A stretch of DNA of 20,704 nt, taken from positions 1-20,704 of the IMG/VR virus record IMGVR_UViG_3300021960_000654, one strand, 5' to 3'. The stretch is from a virus. The position numbers and the translations under genes are program-made. This document shows, piece by piece, positions 7,534 to 14,612 of the stretch; within the stretch, counting starts at the first letter, position 1, and each line of letters opens with the position of its first letter. Below the pieces are notes generated by a model. It did not search any database, was not told the DNA's origin, and saw nothing but the letters and a program-made list of their open reading frames with translations.

Positions 7534-7544
7534 AATTTAACACA

Positions 7545-7552
7545 TATTTATT
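7545..7552 (+). promoter_or_regulatory. TATTTATT variant of the intergenic octamer
   Basis: TATTTATT, within TATTTATTATAAAA, lies in the 34-base gap after the portal gene, with its last base 16 positions before the GTG start at 7568. It is a one-base variant of the recurring octamer. Confidence 0.4.
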
Positions 7553-7567
7553 ATAAAACCGACTATT

Positions 7568-8401
7568 GTGCAGAACAAACACTCGAAATTCAAGAATACA
7601 GGTCTTCTTTTTGAACTTTTAGTAAGACGGATTACCGCCGACACTTTAGAAGGGAAAGACTCTGCTGCTATTGATATTCTAAAAAAGTACTTCTTAAATA
7701 GTGAATTAGGAAAAGAATATAAATTATACGAGCAGCTTTCCAAGTATAAAAACTTAACTGAATCTAAGGCTGAATTAGTAATCAATAGCCTGGTTGAAAC
7801 CTCATCTAAACTAAACCGTACCGAGGTTAGAAAGCAGAGATACAATCTAGTACGTGAAATTAAAGAAAATTACAGCGTAGAAAAATTCTTCAAAGTTAAA
7901 ATTAATAACTATAAAATTTACGCTGCTTTAAACAATCTTATTGAAAACCATACATCTACTGATATAGCACCAGAAGTCGTTATTAATAATAAAATGACTT
8001 TACTGGAGCATCTTTCTAAAGCACCTGTTGAGGAAAAGAGAGATGAATTAATGGAGGAATTTAACGGGTATGATAAGGATTTAAAGATGCTTACCTACAG
8101 GGTTCTTCTTGAGAAATTTAATGAGAAGTATGACGATCTAAAGTCTGCACAAAAAGAAGTCTTAAAAGAATTTATTAACTCTGTAGATGCACCTGAGAAA
8201 TTAAAAGAGCTTTATAACAATAGAATACCAGGAATTAAAAGTACTTTAGAAAGAAAAATCAAGAGTATTGAGGACCAGGTAGTTAAAATTAAATTACAAG
8301 AAGTTCTTAAATACGTAACACCTTTGGAGAAAAACGATAAATTCTCTAATGACGATATTGTTAACCTTTTACAGTATTACGAACTAATTAACGAACTTTA
8401 A
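7568..8401 (+). CDS. Conserved head-region protein of T4-like phages, unknown function
   Basis: 277 residues, GTG start with N terminus MQNKHSKFKNTGLLFELLVR; no in-frame ATG lies nearby and this start follows the TATTTATT element. The protein is strongly helical and charged, with repeated Lys/Glu-rich helices and no catalytic motif. Segments such as FKNTGLLFELLVRRITADTL and KKYFLNSELGKEYKLYEQL look like proteins I recall next to the portal and protease genes of marine T4-like phages, where they remain hypothetical. Its place between portal and prohead core genes suggests a role in prohead assembly or as a core component (inference). A three-base gap separates it from the next gene, so the two are probably co-transcribed. 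Confidence 0.8.
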   Translation: MQNKHSKFKNTGLLFELLVRRITADTLEGKDSAAIDILKKYFLNSELGKEYKLYEQLSKYKNLTESKAELVINSLVETSSKLNRTEVRKQRYNLVREIKENYSVEKFFKVKINNYKIYAALNNLIENHTSTDIAPEVVINNKMTLLEHLSKAPVEEKRDELMEEFNGYDKDLKMLTYRVLLEKFNEKYDDLKSAQKEVLKEFINSVDAPEKLKELYNNRIPGIKSTLERKIKSIEDQVVKIKLQEVLKYVTPLEKNDKFSNDDIVNLLQYYELINEL

Positions 8402-8404
8402 AAT

Positions 8405-8614
8405 ATGACTAGGACCGAGTTTAAAAGACAGCTTAAGGAAATGTCTACCTCGGCCGGTGCAGGGGCGTACTTAGGAAAGTATGCTTATAATCCTAATAAG
8501 AACGCTAAAGGAGCTGCAAGGAATTATTACCTTAAACTAGGTTGGAAACTTGTAGACCAGAATAAACTAAGAAAGAAGGCCAAGGGCCTAGTAGTTAAAG
8601 ATCTTTGGAAATAA
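8405..8614 (+). CDS. Small basic prohead-region protein with LKE N terminus
   Basis: 69 residues, markedly basic. The N terminus MTRTEFKRQLKEMST has LKE at 10-12, followed by a Gly/Ala-rich turn (SAGAGAYLGKYAY) and a basic helical C-terminal half (YYLKLGWKLVDQNKLRKKAKG, then LVVKDLW). Its size, charge, N-terminal [L/I]-x-E site and location between the portal and protease genes recall T4 genes 67 and 68 (small prohead core proteins) and T4 internal proteins, although I see no clear sequence identity to them. It could be a packaged, DNA-neutralising core protein cleaved by the gp21-like protease; this is inference. Confidence 0.7.
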   Translation: MTRTEFKRQLKEMSTSAGAGAYLGKYAYNPNKNAKGAARNYYLKLGWKLVDQNKLRKKAKGLVVKDLWK

Positions 8615-8620
8615 TAGAAT

Positions 8621-8953
8621 ATGGCTAACTTTAACGTATCAGTAACACAGAGTACAGAACAGCAACCGGCAGATATAACAGCCGGAGTTTCTACTACTTA
8701 TACTATCTCAAATGCCTTAGAGGGTAGTTCGTATTTTACTTTAGAGACAGTAAAGAACTCAGACGGGTTCTACGATACTACCTCTCCTAAAAATACTTCC
8801 GGATCTTTTACTTTAGGATCTGGATTATCATCCTTAGTACAGTCAGATTACATGGCATCTGTTGTAGTAGCTCCCGGAGGTGGAGTTTTAACATTTGTAC
8901 CTGCAACCACCATAGTAAAAGAAACCTTAAACTTAAGAGGCACAGGAGCCTAA
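8621..8953 (+). CDS. Small beta-rich Ser/Thr/Gly protein, possible head decoration or structural protein
   Basis: 110 residues, six bases after the previous gene. The composition is Ser/Thr/Gly/Val-rich with almost no charged residues, unlike the helical Lys/Glu-rich neighbours. Alternating patterns (NFNVSVTQS, TTYTISNALEGSSYFTLETV, VVVAPGGGVLTFVPATT) point to a compact beta sandwich. There is no signal peptide or catalytic motif. A virion surface or decoration role would fit its composition and its site between portal and protease, but I recognise no family. A small structural domain of neck or fibre type is the alternative. Confidence 0.65.
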   Translation: MANFNVSVTQSTEQQPADITAGVSTTYTISNALEGSSYFTLETVKNSDGFYDTTSPKNTSGSFTLGSGLSSLVQSDYMASVVVAPGGGVLTFVPATTIVKETLNLRGTGA

Positions 8954-8961
8954 GTCTACTA

Positions 8962-8969
8962 TATTTATA
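8962..8969 (+). promoter_or_regulatory. TATTTATA late-promoter-like octamer at leaderless spacing
   Basis: TATTTATA occupies the 21-base gap after the previous stop. Its last base is exactly six positions before the A of the ATG at 8975, so a T4-like start site would coincide with the initiation codon. An ATG at 8971 is out of frame and soon hits a stop, supporting 8975 as the start. Confidence 0.5.
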
Positions 8970-8974
8970 AATGT

Positions 8975-9958
8975 ATGAAAAGCCTACAGAACAAACTAAA
9001 CCTTATTAAAGAAGGAAAAGGCAATAAAGAATTATTCTTAAAAGAAGCTAAGTCAATGTTTCCAAACGTTGTTACTAATGCTTTAACTTTTGATCAAGCC
9101 GTTCATAACTTAACAGAAAGAGGAATCCTTTCAGAAGGATTTATAGGTATATCTTCTAAAAGACCTAACAATCCAGATTGGTTCTCAATCTTTAACGAGA
9201 ATGTAAAAGCCGAACTCAAGGATACTGATAAAGACGTTGAAAAGCTTGAGACTGCAGGCTACGATTATAAAGACGAAAAGAATTCTAACAATCTTTCAAT
9301 GGAGTCTATTTTATCTGGTTACTATGCCGAGATGAAGGATCCTAAGAATGCTGATAAGACTGAGGAAGAATTGAAAGAAATGGTTGTTAAGAATTTAACA
9401 AAAGATCCTTTATACTATATGAAGGACGGTGCTTTCGGAGTTAAGGGCATTGGATATACTGATCAGGCTCCTGGTTTAAAAGCATCTGATACAGATAAGA
9501 TGATGCCTGTTAAGCTTAATGAAGCTAAAAATAAGGCAATGGAAAAAGCAGTTAAAGAGATTGAAAAAAAATCTGATTTAGCTAAAGCCGAAGCCAAAGT
9601 AAGTCAAATAGATGAATTAATTTCTGAACTTCAATCTAAACTATCAATGACAGAAGCCGAAGGTGTATCTGAGATGGTAGATAAAAAGAAAGTAAAAGAA
9701 ATTCAAAGAAATATTAAGTTCTTAGAAGCTAAGAAGAAAAGATACGAAAAAGAAAAAGCCCGTCTTGAAGGTAAGTACGGAGAGAAGAAGAAGGAAGTAG
9801 TAGATGAACGCTTTGATTTAACCAAGTATGATGATGATCCTACATCTATGGATGAGGAATTAGAAACTCCAAACGAAGAAGCCGGAGAGCAGGTAGAAAA
9901 AATGAGTTATGCAGAAGCAGTCAAAGAAATGCTTAAAGCAAAAGGACTTAAAAAGTAA
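8975..9958 (+). CDS. Charged coiled-coil prohead core-like protein
   Basis: 327 residues. The N-terminal region has [L/I]-x-E motifs at 11-13 (LIKE) and 22-24 (LKE). It is followed by a mixed domain (about 25-170) with RPNNPDWFSIFNENVKAEL, a YYAEMKDPKNADKTEEELKE segment and DPLYYMKDGAFGVKGIGYTD. A long, very charged coiled coil covers about 180-275 (KAEAKVSQIDELISELQSKL, then KKKRYEKEKARLEGKYGEKK), and an acidic tail ends in KMSYAEAVKEMLKAKGLKK. It directly precedes the protease by three bases. Position, charge and coiled coil suggest a second core or scaffold component beside the gp22-like protein. I recall comparable proteins in marine T4-like phages but cannot assign a T4 counterpart. Confidence 0.75.
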   Translation: MKSLQNKLNLIKEGKGNKELFLKEAKSMFPNVVTNALTFDQAVHNLTERGILSEGFIGISSKRPNNPDWFSIFNENVKAELKDTDKDVEKLETAGYDYKDEKNSNNLSMESILSGYYAEMKDPKNADKTEEELKEMVVKNLTKDPLYYMKDGAFGVKGIGYTDQAPGLKASDTDKMMPVKLNEAKNKAMEKAVKEIEKKSDLAKAEAKVSQIDELISELQSKLSMTEAEGVSEMVDKKKVKEIQRNIKFLEAKKKRYEKEKARLEGKYGEKKKEVVDERFDLTKYDDDPTSMDEELETPNEEAGEQVEKMSYAEAVKEMLKAKGLKK

Positions 9959-9961
9959 TTA

Positions 9962-10567
9962 ATGAGTAAAGATCTCCTTATAGAAACCCAATCCTTCCGA
10001 CCCGTAGGAGCTATCACCGAATCAAGAGGTGGAGGTAGTCCGATGGTTGAAGGAATCTTGGCTACCTGCAACGTAAAGAACGGTAACGGCAGGTACTACC
10101 CTAAGCCTATTTGGAAAAGGGAGATTGATAAGTATATGGATAATGTTCGTAATAACCGTGCAACCGGTGAACTAGATCATCCAGAATCAACAATAATAAA
10201 CTTAAAAAACGTTTCTCACAATATAAAAGATATCTGGTGGGATGGAGATTATATCATGGGTAAGATCGAAATACTACCTACTCCGTCTGGTAATATCTTA
10301 AAGGCTTTAATTAACAGTGGCATTCAAGTAGGTGTTTCATCAAGAGGAATGGGTTCTGTAAAACAGATAGGTGAGACTTTGGAGGTACAAGATGACTTTG
10401 AGTTACTCTGCTGGGACTTTGTTTCCACTCCTTCAAATCCAGGTTCATGGATGCATCAGTCAAGGTTAAATGAATCCTTAGGAAACAGTTCTATAAAGGA
10501 TTACAGTAAAGCAAACGAAATCATTAGAGAGTTACTTTGCAGTTTTGGACAATGTCCAATTATATAA
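9962..10567 (+). CDS. 21: Prohead core protease (T4 gp21-like serine protease)
   Basis: 201 residues, the usual size for gp21-type prohead proteases. These mature the prohead by cutting scaffold, capsid and internal proteins after [L/I]-x-E. Catalytic signatures are visible: GELDHPE with H73, GVSSRGMGS with the nucleophile Ser at 126 or 127, and WDFVSTPSNPG around D152. The N-terminal segment has LIE (6-8) and ITE (18-20), possible self-processing sites, and a further GILATCNVKNGNGRYYP strand-turn region typical of the family. It sits immediately upstream of the scaffold and major capsid genes, as in T4. The C terminus (SFGQCPII) is unremarkable. Confidence 0.93.
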   Translation: MSKDLLIETQSFRPVGAITESRGGGSPMVEGILATCNVKNGNGRYYPKPIWKREIDKYMDNVRNNRATGELDHPESTIINLKNVSHNIKDIWWDGDYIMGKIEILPTPSGNILKALINSGIQVGVSSRGMGSVKQIGETLEVQDDFELLCWDFVSTPSNPGSWMHQSRLNESLGNSSIKDYSKANEIIRELLCSFGQCPII

Positions 10568-10723
10568 CAATCTATATTTAAAGATAGCTTTTCGGAAAAA
10601 CATCTATATTTATTAAAAGTAGATATGCTATCTCAATATAGCATTCTGAAAAACAAGTTAAACAAACTACATTACGCTTGAAATCAAATAAGCGTATTTT
10701 CCAAAACAAATTTTAGGAACAAA
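10568..10723 (+). promoter_or_regulatory. Structured leader before scaffold gene: TATTTATT box and hairpins
   Basis: This 156-base gap is the longest in the window. It holds two related elements: TATTTAAA at 10575-10582 and TATTTATT at 10607-10614, each inside a TCTATATTTA repeat. Two hairpins follow. The first has a 7-bp stem 10625-10631/10638-10644 (ATGCTAT/ATAGCAT) with a six-base loop. The second has a stem 10673-10679/10690-10696 (TACGCTT/AAGCGTA) with a ten-base loop, followed by TTTT. A transcript starting near 10620 would carry about a 100-base structured leader before the scaffold ATG. Protecting the abundant scaffold/capsid mRNA or partial termination are both plausible; neither is shown. 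Confidence 0.5.
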
Positions 10724-12121
10724 ATGTCAAACAGAGATTTATTAAAAGAGGCTATTGCTGATGCAAAGGCCGTAAAGGAAATGGCTATCTCTAATGCCAA
10801 GGCGGCATTGGAAGAAGCGTTCACTCCGCAATTGAAATCTATGCTTGAAAAGAAACTTACAGAAATGGACAAAGAGGACGAGCACATGGAAGAAGCTATG
10901 CATGATGAAGAAAAGATGGAAGAGAAGATGCATGACGATAAAACTATGTCTGAAGAAGAACTCGAAGAACTTCTTAGAGAATTAGAAACTGACGAAGAGG
11001 ATCTAATGGAAGCTGAAGAAGAAGAATCTGAAGAAGAGGAAGCTGAAGAAGAGGAATTCGACCTTGAGGAAATGTCTGAAGAAGATTTGAAAGCATTTAT
11101 CGAAGATGTGGTAGATGAAATGATTGCTAGTGGCGAGCTTGAAGCTGGCGACGAAAGCATGGAAGATGAAGCTCCTGAAGAGGAGATCGAAGTAACTGAT
11201 GAAGAATCAGAAGAAGAAACCGAAGAAGAACCAATGATGGAAAACAAAAAACCAGCAGCAGAACTTGAAGAAATGATTGCTATTACACCAGCAGTGGTAT
11301 TAACTATCCTTGGGGGAATAGTATCATTTATCGGCGGTGTAGTTGCCAAAACATATTATTCTTTCAAGAAAGAACAAAAGGAAGAAACGGCTAAAAGAAC
11401 AGCAGAAAAGATCAAACAGGGAATGAAACCAGAACAAGCTGCAGCAGAAGCTACTAAAGAAGTAGAGAAAATGCAGTCCATCAACCCTGTAGATCCCAAG
11501 TACACTACAAGTAGACCTGGTGCAACAGGTGCTATGAACCTTGAAGAAGATGAAAAAGAGGGAATGGAAGAAATCATTGACCCAACTGGAAGTGATTTTC
11601 AAGCTTTAGCAGATGCTTTAAATGTTACTATGGAAACAGCTAAGTACATTACTGTTGCTTTCGGTCTTTCAGTACCTGTTCTTATTGGTATGATTCATGC
11701 AGGAGGTACTAAAGCAATTGATTTTATCAAAAAAACGTACAAGAAGTTAACAGGTAAACAAGCTGCTGACTCTGACGAAATGATGGAAACTATCGAAACT
11801 TTAAAAGCTGAACTTAACGAGGTTAATCTTCTAAATTCTAAGTTACTCTACACAAATAAGATCTTTAAAGCTAAAAACTTAACAGAAGCTCAGAAAGTTA
11901 AGGTATTAACTACCTTTGACAAAGCTGAATCAGTTAAAGAGGTTAAGCTTGTATACGAAACCTTATTAGAAGGTCTAGTTTCAACAACAGCTACAACTAA
12001 AGAGGCTATTAAAGAATCTAAGAGTTTTGCATCTAAAGCTGTCGGAGTATCTCCAAAGAAGCCTGTAGTGGAGACTGACGGTATGGTAAGTAGGTTCCAA
12101 AAACTTGCAGGCATTAAGTAA
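10724..12121 (+). CDS. 22: Prohead core scaffold protein (T4 gp22-like) with two hydrophobic segments
   Basis: 465 residues, far longer than T4 gp22 (about 270). The N terminus MSNRDLLKEA has LKE at 7-9. Residues 50-185 are extremely acidic (runs of Glu), as expected for an assembly core that is later digested. The C-terminal part (355-465) carries the gp22-like signature AELNEVNLLNSKLLYTNK, then LTEAQKVKVLTTFDKAESVK, and ends FQKLAGIK. Unusually, two strongly hydrophobic, Gly-rich stretches lie between these regions: about 187-208 (ITPAVVLTILGGIVSFIGGV) and about 307-326 (AKYITVAFGLSVPVLIGMIH). Each is followed by Lys-rich sequence, and the intervening part is helical. They look like transmembrane or membrane-active helices inserted in a scaffold. 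Several internal [L/I]-x-E sites would allow proteolytic removal. Confidence 0.88.
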   Translation: MSNRDLLKEAIADAKAVKEMAISNAKAALEEAFTPQLKSMLEKKLTEMDKEDEHMEEAMHDEEKMEEKMHDDKTMSEEELEELLRELETDEEDLMEAEEEESEEEEAEEEEFDLEEMSEEDLKAFIEDVVDEMIASGELEAGDESMEDEAPEEEIEVTDEESEEETEEEPMMENKKPAAELEEMIAITPAVVLTILGGIVSFIGGVVAKTYYSFKKEQKEETAKRTAEKIKQGMKPEQAAAEATKEVEKMQSINPVDPKYTTSRPGATGAMNLEEDEKEGMEEIIDPTGSDFQALADALNVTMETAKYITVAFGLSVPVLIGMIHAGGTKAIDFIKKTYKKLTGKQAADSDEMMETIETLKAELNEVNLLNSKLLYTNKIFKAKNLTEAQKVKVLTTFDKAESVKEVKLVYETLLEGLVSTTATTKEAIKESKSFASKAVGVSPKKPVVETDGMVSRFQKLAGIK

Positions 12122-12146
12122 AACGAAAAATTAGAAAGTACATAAA

Positions 12147-13772
12147 ATGTCAAACGTACAACAATTATTAGAATCTGCTAATCCCTGGCAGAGTTTGCAA
12201 TCTGACTCGGTTAGATTAGCAAAGAAATGGGACGCTACCGGCCTTTTAGAAGGTTTGAATAGCGAGATTGAGAAAAATAACATGTCTATGATTCTTGAGA
12301 ATCAGGCTAAGCAATTGGTAGTTGAGACTTCTCAAACTGGAACAGGTGGTAGCTTTACAGCTGGTACTGGTGAGCAGTGGGCTGGAGTTGCTCTTCCTTT
12401 GGTTAGAAAGGTATTTGGTCAGATCGCTGCAAAAGAATTCGTTTCTGTTCAGCCTATGAACTTACCTTCTGGTCTTGTATTCTTCTTAGACTTCCAATAC
12501 GGAACTTCAAAGAATCCTTTCACTTCAGGTGATTCTATGTATGGTGATTCTTCTGACAACTTCGGTAACACCTCTACTGGTGGTTTATACGGTGCTGGTA
12601 GATTCACTTATTCTACAAACCAGTTCTCAGCTTCTGCTACTGCTACTACAGCTTCAGCTAACTTATCAGACATCAACTACAACTCTGATTATAGCGCTTC
12701 TGTTGCTGCTGGTCAGGTTATCAAGTTGACTGTTGCTACTTCTTCTATCTCTTCTGATATCGACGTATTAGGAGTAAGAGGATTTGTTATCACTTCTGGT
12801 TCTACCGTAACTTTAGCTGATAACTTGAACGAATTTAACTACCTTTCTGGAGGAAACGTAGTATTCTTCGTATCTCAGTCTGCTGCTCCTGCTATCGGAA
12901 GTTCATACGTAATCGAGTACAACAAAGATACTAAAGATAATGCAAGAGGTGACTTCGAATCAGGTGCTGCTTACGCTGTTCCTAACGCTGAGTCTACTTC
13001 TGACATCGTTATCCCACAGATTAACGTTTCTATGAGATCTGAGGCTATCGTTGCTAAGACTAAGAAGTTGAAAGCACAATGGACTCCTGAATTCGCTCAG
13101 GACTTGAATGCATACCATAGCTTGGATGCTGAAGCTGAGTTGACTTCTACAATGTCTGAGTACATTAGCTTGGAGATCGATTTAGAGATCTTAGATATGT
13201 TGATTGAATCAGCTGCTGCTGGTACTGAGTACTGGTCTGCTGTTAACAACAGAACTATCGTTGGTACTGAAACTGCAAGCGCTCAATTCGGAAACGCTGG
13301 ATTCTTTAACACTCAAGGTCAGTGGTTCCAGACTTTAGGAACTAAGATGCAGAAATTATCTAACATCATCCATCAGAGAACTTTGAGAGGTGGTGCTAAC
13401 TTCTGCGTAGTAAGTCCTACTGTAGCTACTATCTTAGAAAGCATTCCTGGATTCGCTTCTACTTCTAACGGAGATGTAAGCGTTGCTACTTATGCTTTCG
13501 GTGTACAGAAGATGGGTCAGATCAACAACAGATACACTGTTTACAAGAACCCATACATGAAAGAAAATACTATCTTGATGGGCTTCAAGGGTAGTCAGTT
13601 CTTGGAGACTGGTGCTGTATTTGCTCCTTACATTCCATTGATCATGACTCCTATGGTTTACGATCCTGATACCTTCGTACCAAGAAAAGGATTATTAACT
13701 AGATATGCTAAGAAGATGGTAAGACCTGAATTCTACGGTAAGATCTACGTTAATGGTTTGAACACTTTGTAA
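12147..13772 (+). CDS. 23: Major capsid protein (T4 gp23-like)
   Basis: 541 residues, the expected size for gp23, the HK97-fold hexamer subunit. Family hallmarks are KKWDATGLLEGL near 26-37, SMILENQAKQLVVE near 47-60, and WAGVALPLVRKVFGQIAAKE followed by FVSVQPMNLPSGLVFFLDFQ. Later come MRSEAIVAKTKKLKAQWTPE and the C-terminal PLIMTPMVYDPDTFVPRKG. The N-terminal propeptide probably ends at about E60 (VVE followed by TSQTG), the likely gp21-like cleavage point; LLE at 7-9 is an extra [L/I]-x-E site. Codon choice is more uniform than in neighbouring genes (GCT, TCT, GGT), fitting very high expression. A strong terminator follows. No gp24-like vertex protein gene follows. Confidence 0.95.
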   Translation: MSNVQQLLESANPWQSLQSDSVRLAKKWDATGLLEGLNSEIEKNNMSMILENQAKQLVVETSQTGTGGSFTAGTGEQWAGVALPLVRKVFGQIAAKEFVSVQPMNLPSGLVFFLDFQYGTSKNPFTSGDSMYGDSSDNFGNTSTGGLYGAGRFTYSTNQFSASATATTASANLSDINYNSDYSASVAAGQVIKLTVATSSISSDIDVLGVRGFVITSGSTVTLADNLNEFNYLSGGNVVFFVSQSAAPAIGSSYVIEYNKDTKDNARGDFESGAAYAVPNAESTSDIVIPQINVSMRSEAIVAKTKKLKAQWTPEFAQDLNAYHSLDAEAELTSTMSEYISLEIDLEILDMLIESAAAGTEYWSAVNNRTIVGTETASAQFGNAGFFNTQGQWFQTLGTKMQKLSNIIHQRTLRGGANFCVVSPTVATILESIPGFASTSNGDVSVATYAFGVQKMGQINNRYTVYKNPYMKENTILMGFKGSQFLETGAVFAPYIPLIMTPMVYDPDTFVPRKGLLTRYAKKMVRPEFYGKIYVNGLNTL

Positions 13773-13799
13773 GATAAACCTTACGTAAAGTAACTAGAG

Positions 13800-13825
13800 A
13801 GCCCGGTGAAAGCCGGGCTTTTTTT
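13800..13825 (+). terminator. Intrinsic terminator after the major capsid gene
   Basis: A 7-bp GC-rich stem AGCCCGG (13800-13806) pairs with CCGGGCT (13813-13819) across a TGAAAG loop and runs into seven T (13819-13825). It is the only classical strong rho-independent terminator in the window and closes the head-gene transcription unit. Confidence 0.92.
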
Positions 13826-13848
13826 ATGTTCGTTCCTCAATAAGAATC

Positions 13849-13856
13849 TATTTATA
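13849..13856 (+). promoter_or_regulatory. TATTTATA late-promoter-like octamer upstream of phoH
   Basis: TATTTATA (in TATTTATAATAAAG) follows the capsid terminator and ends 26 bases before the phoH ATG. A terminator followed by this element argues that it restarts transcription. Confidence 0.55.
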
Positions 13857-13881
13857 ATAAAGTTATTAATCTTATTAAAAT

Positions 13882-14571
13882 ATGCCAAGCAATCATCACA
13901 CGGATGAGGTTTTTAAGGAGAAAAGAAAGCCAAAAAATCCTATTAAATTTGGAATAACGTTAAATGAAGAACAGAAACTTGCTAAAGCAGAAATCTTACA
14001 CCACGACGTCACAGCCATCAAAGGCAAAGCCGGTTCAGGTAAAACCATGCTTGCCGTTCAAACCGGATTAGATCAATTATTTAATAGAGAGGTAGAGAAA
14101 ATGATTATTGCCCGGCCTTATGTAACTGCCGGAGAAGATATCGGATTTTTACCAGGAGGAGTAGATGATAAATTATCTTATTTAACTTCTCCGATTTATA
14201 ATATAATGTATGATCTAGTCGGAAAAGCTAAGACAGAAAAGCTTGTAAATGACGGGGGTGTCATAGTGGCTCCCTTTGGCTTTTTGAGAGGTAATACATT
14301 CTCTAACTGTTATGTTTTAATTGATGAGGCACAAAATGCCACTATGAAACAAACAGAATTAATGCTGGGCAGACTCGGTTTAGGATCTAAGATGGTCTTC
14401 TGCGGGGATATGTCCCAGTGTGACTTGAGAAATAAAAAAGACTCTGGATTTGATTTCTTTTTAAAGCTAGAAATTGAAGTACCTGGGGTAAAAGTAATAA
14501 ATCTCTACCAGAATCACAGACACGATGTAGTTGATCCTGTTTTAGATGTATTTATAAGATATAGGGATTAG
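13882..14571 (+). CDS. phoH: PhoH-like P-loop ATPase
   Basis: 229 residues. The PhoH family comprises ATPases related to the PhoH/YlaK/PhoL group, widespread in marine phages; their phage role is not settled, with proposals including RNA metabolism and phosphate stress. Walker A is GKAGSGKT at 48-55. Walker B is VLIDEAQ at 145-151, followed by NATMKQTELMLGRLG. The sensor-like segment is FCGDMSQCD at 173-181, and a conserved NHRHDVV occurs near 211. GEDIGFLPGG (84-93) and PFGFLRGNTF (131-140) are also typical of the family. The basic N-terminal 25 residues are probably an extension. It has its own promoter-like element after the capsid terminator. A phoH gene between capsid and fibre genes is not the T4 arrangement. 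Confidence 0.93.
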   Translation: MPSNHHTDEVFKEKRKPKNPIKFGITLNEEQKLAKAEILHHDVTAIKGKAGSGKTMLAVQTGLDQLFNREVEKMIIARPYVTAGEDIGFLPGGVDDKLSYLTSPIYNIMYDLVGKAKTEKLVNDGGVIVAPFGFLRGNTFSNCYVLIDEAQNATMKQTELMLGRLGLGSKMVFCGDMSQCDLRNKKDSGFDFFLKLEIEVPGVKVINLYQNHRHDVVDPVLDVFIRYRD

Positions 14572-14596
14572 GCAGAGACTTATCCTTCTATACTGA

Positions 14597-14604
14597 TATT
14601 TATA
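14597..14604 (+). promoter_or_regulatory. TATTTATA late-promoter-like octamer
   Basis: TATTTATA (in TATTTATAATAAAA) ends nine bases before the ATG at 14613. Its downstream sequence nearly matches that at 13849, suggesting an extended consensus TATTTATAATAAA. Confidence 0.55.
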
Positions 14605-14612
14605 ATAAAACT

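Noticed and set aside
8971-8973. ATG at 8971 as start of the core-like gene
   Set aside because: It is out of frame with the long frame and reaches a stop after twelve codons; 8975 fits the long frame.
10684-11349. Long Ser-rich open frame on the minus strand
   Set aside because: It is the antisense image of the Glu-rich (GAA/GAG) scaffold region; it has almost pure Ser composition and no independent start context.
12529-12729. Plus-strand Leu/Thr-rich frame inside the capsid gene
   Set aside because: Out-of-frame shadow of the well-supported gp23-like gene, with low-complexity composition.
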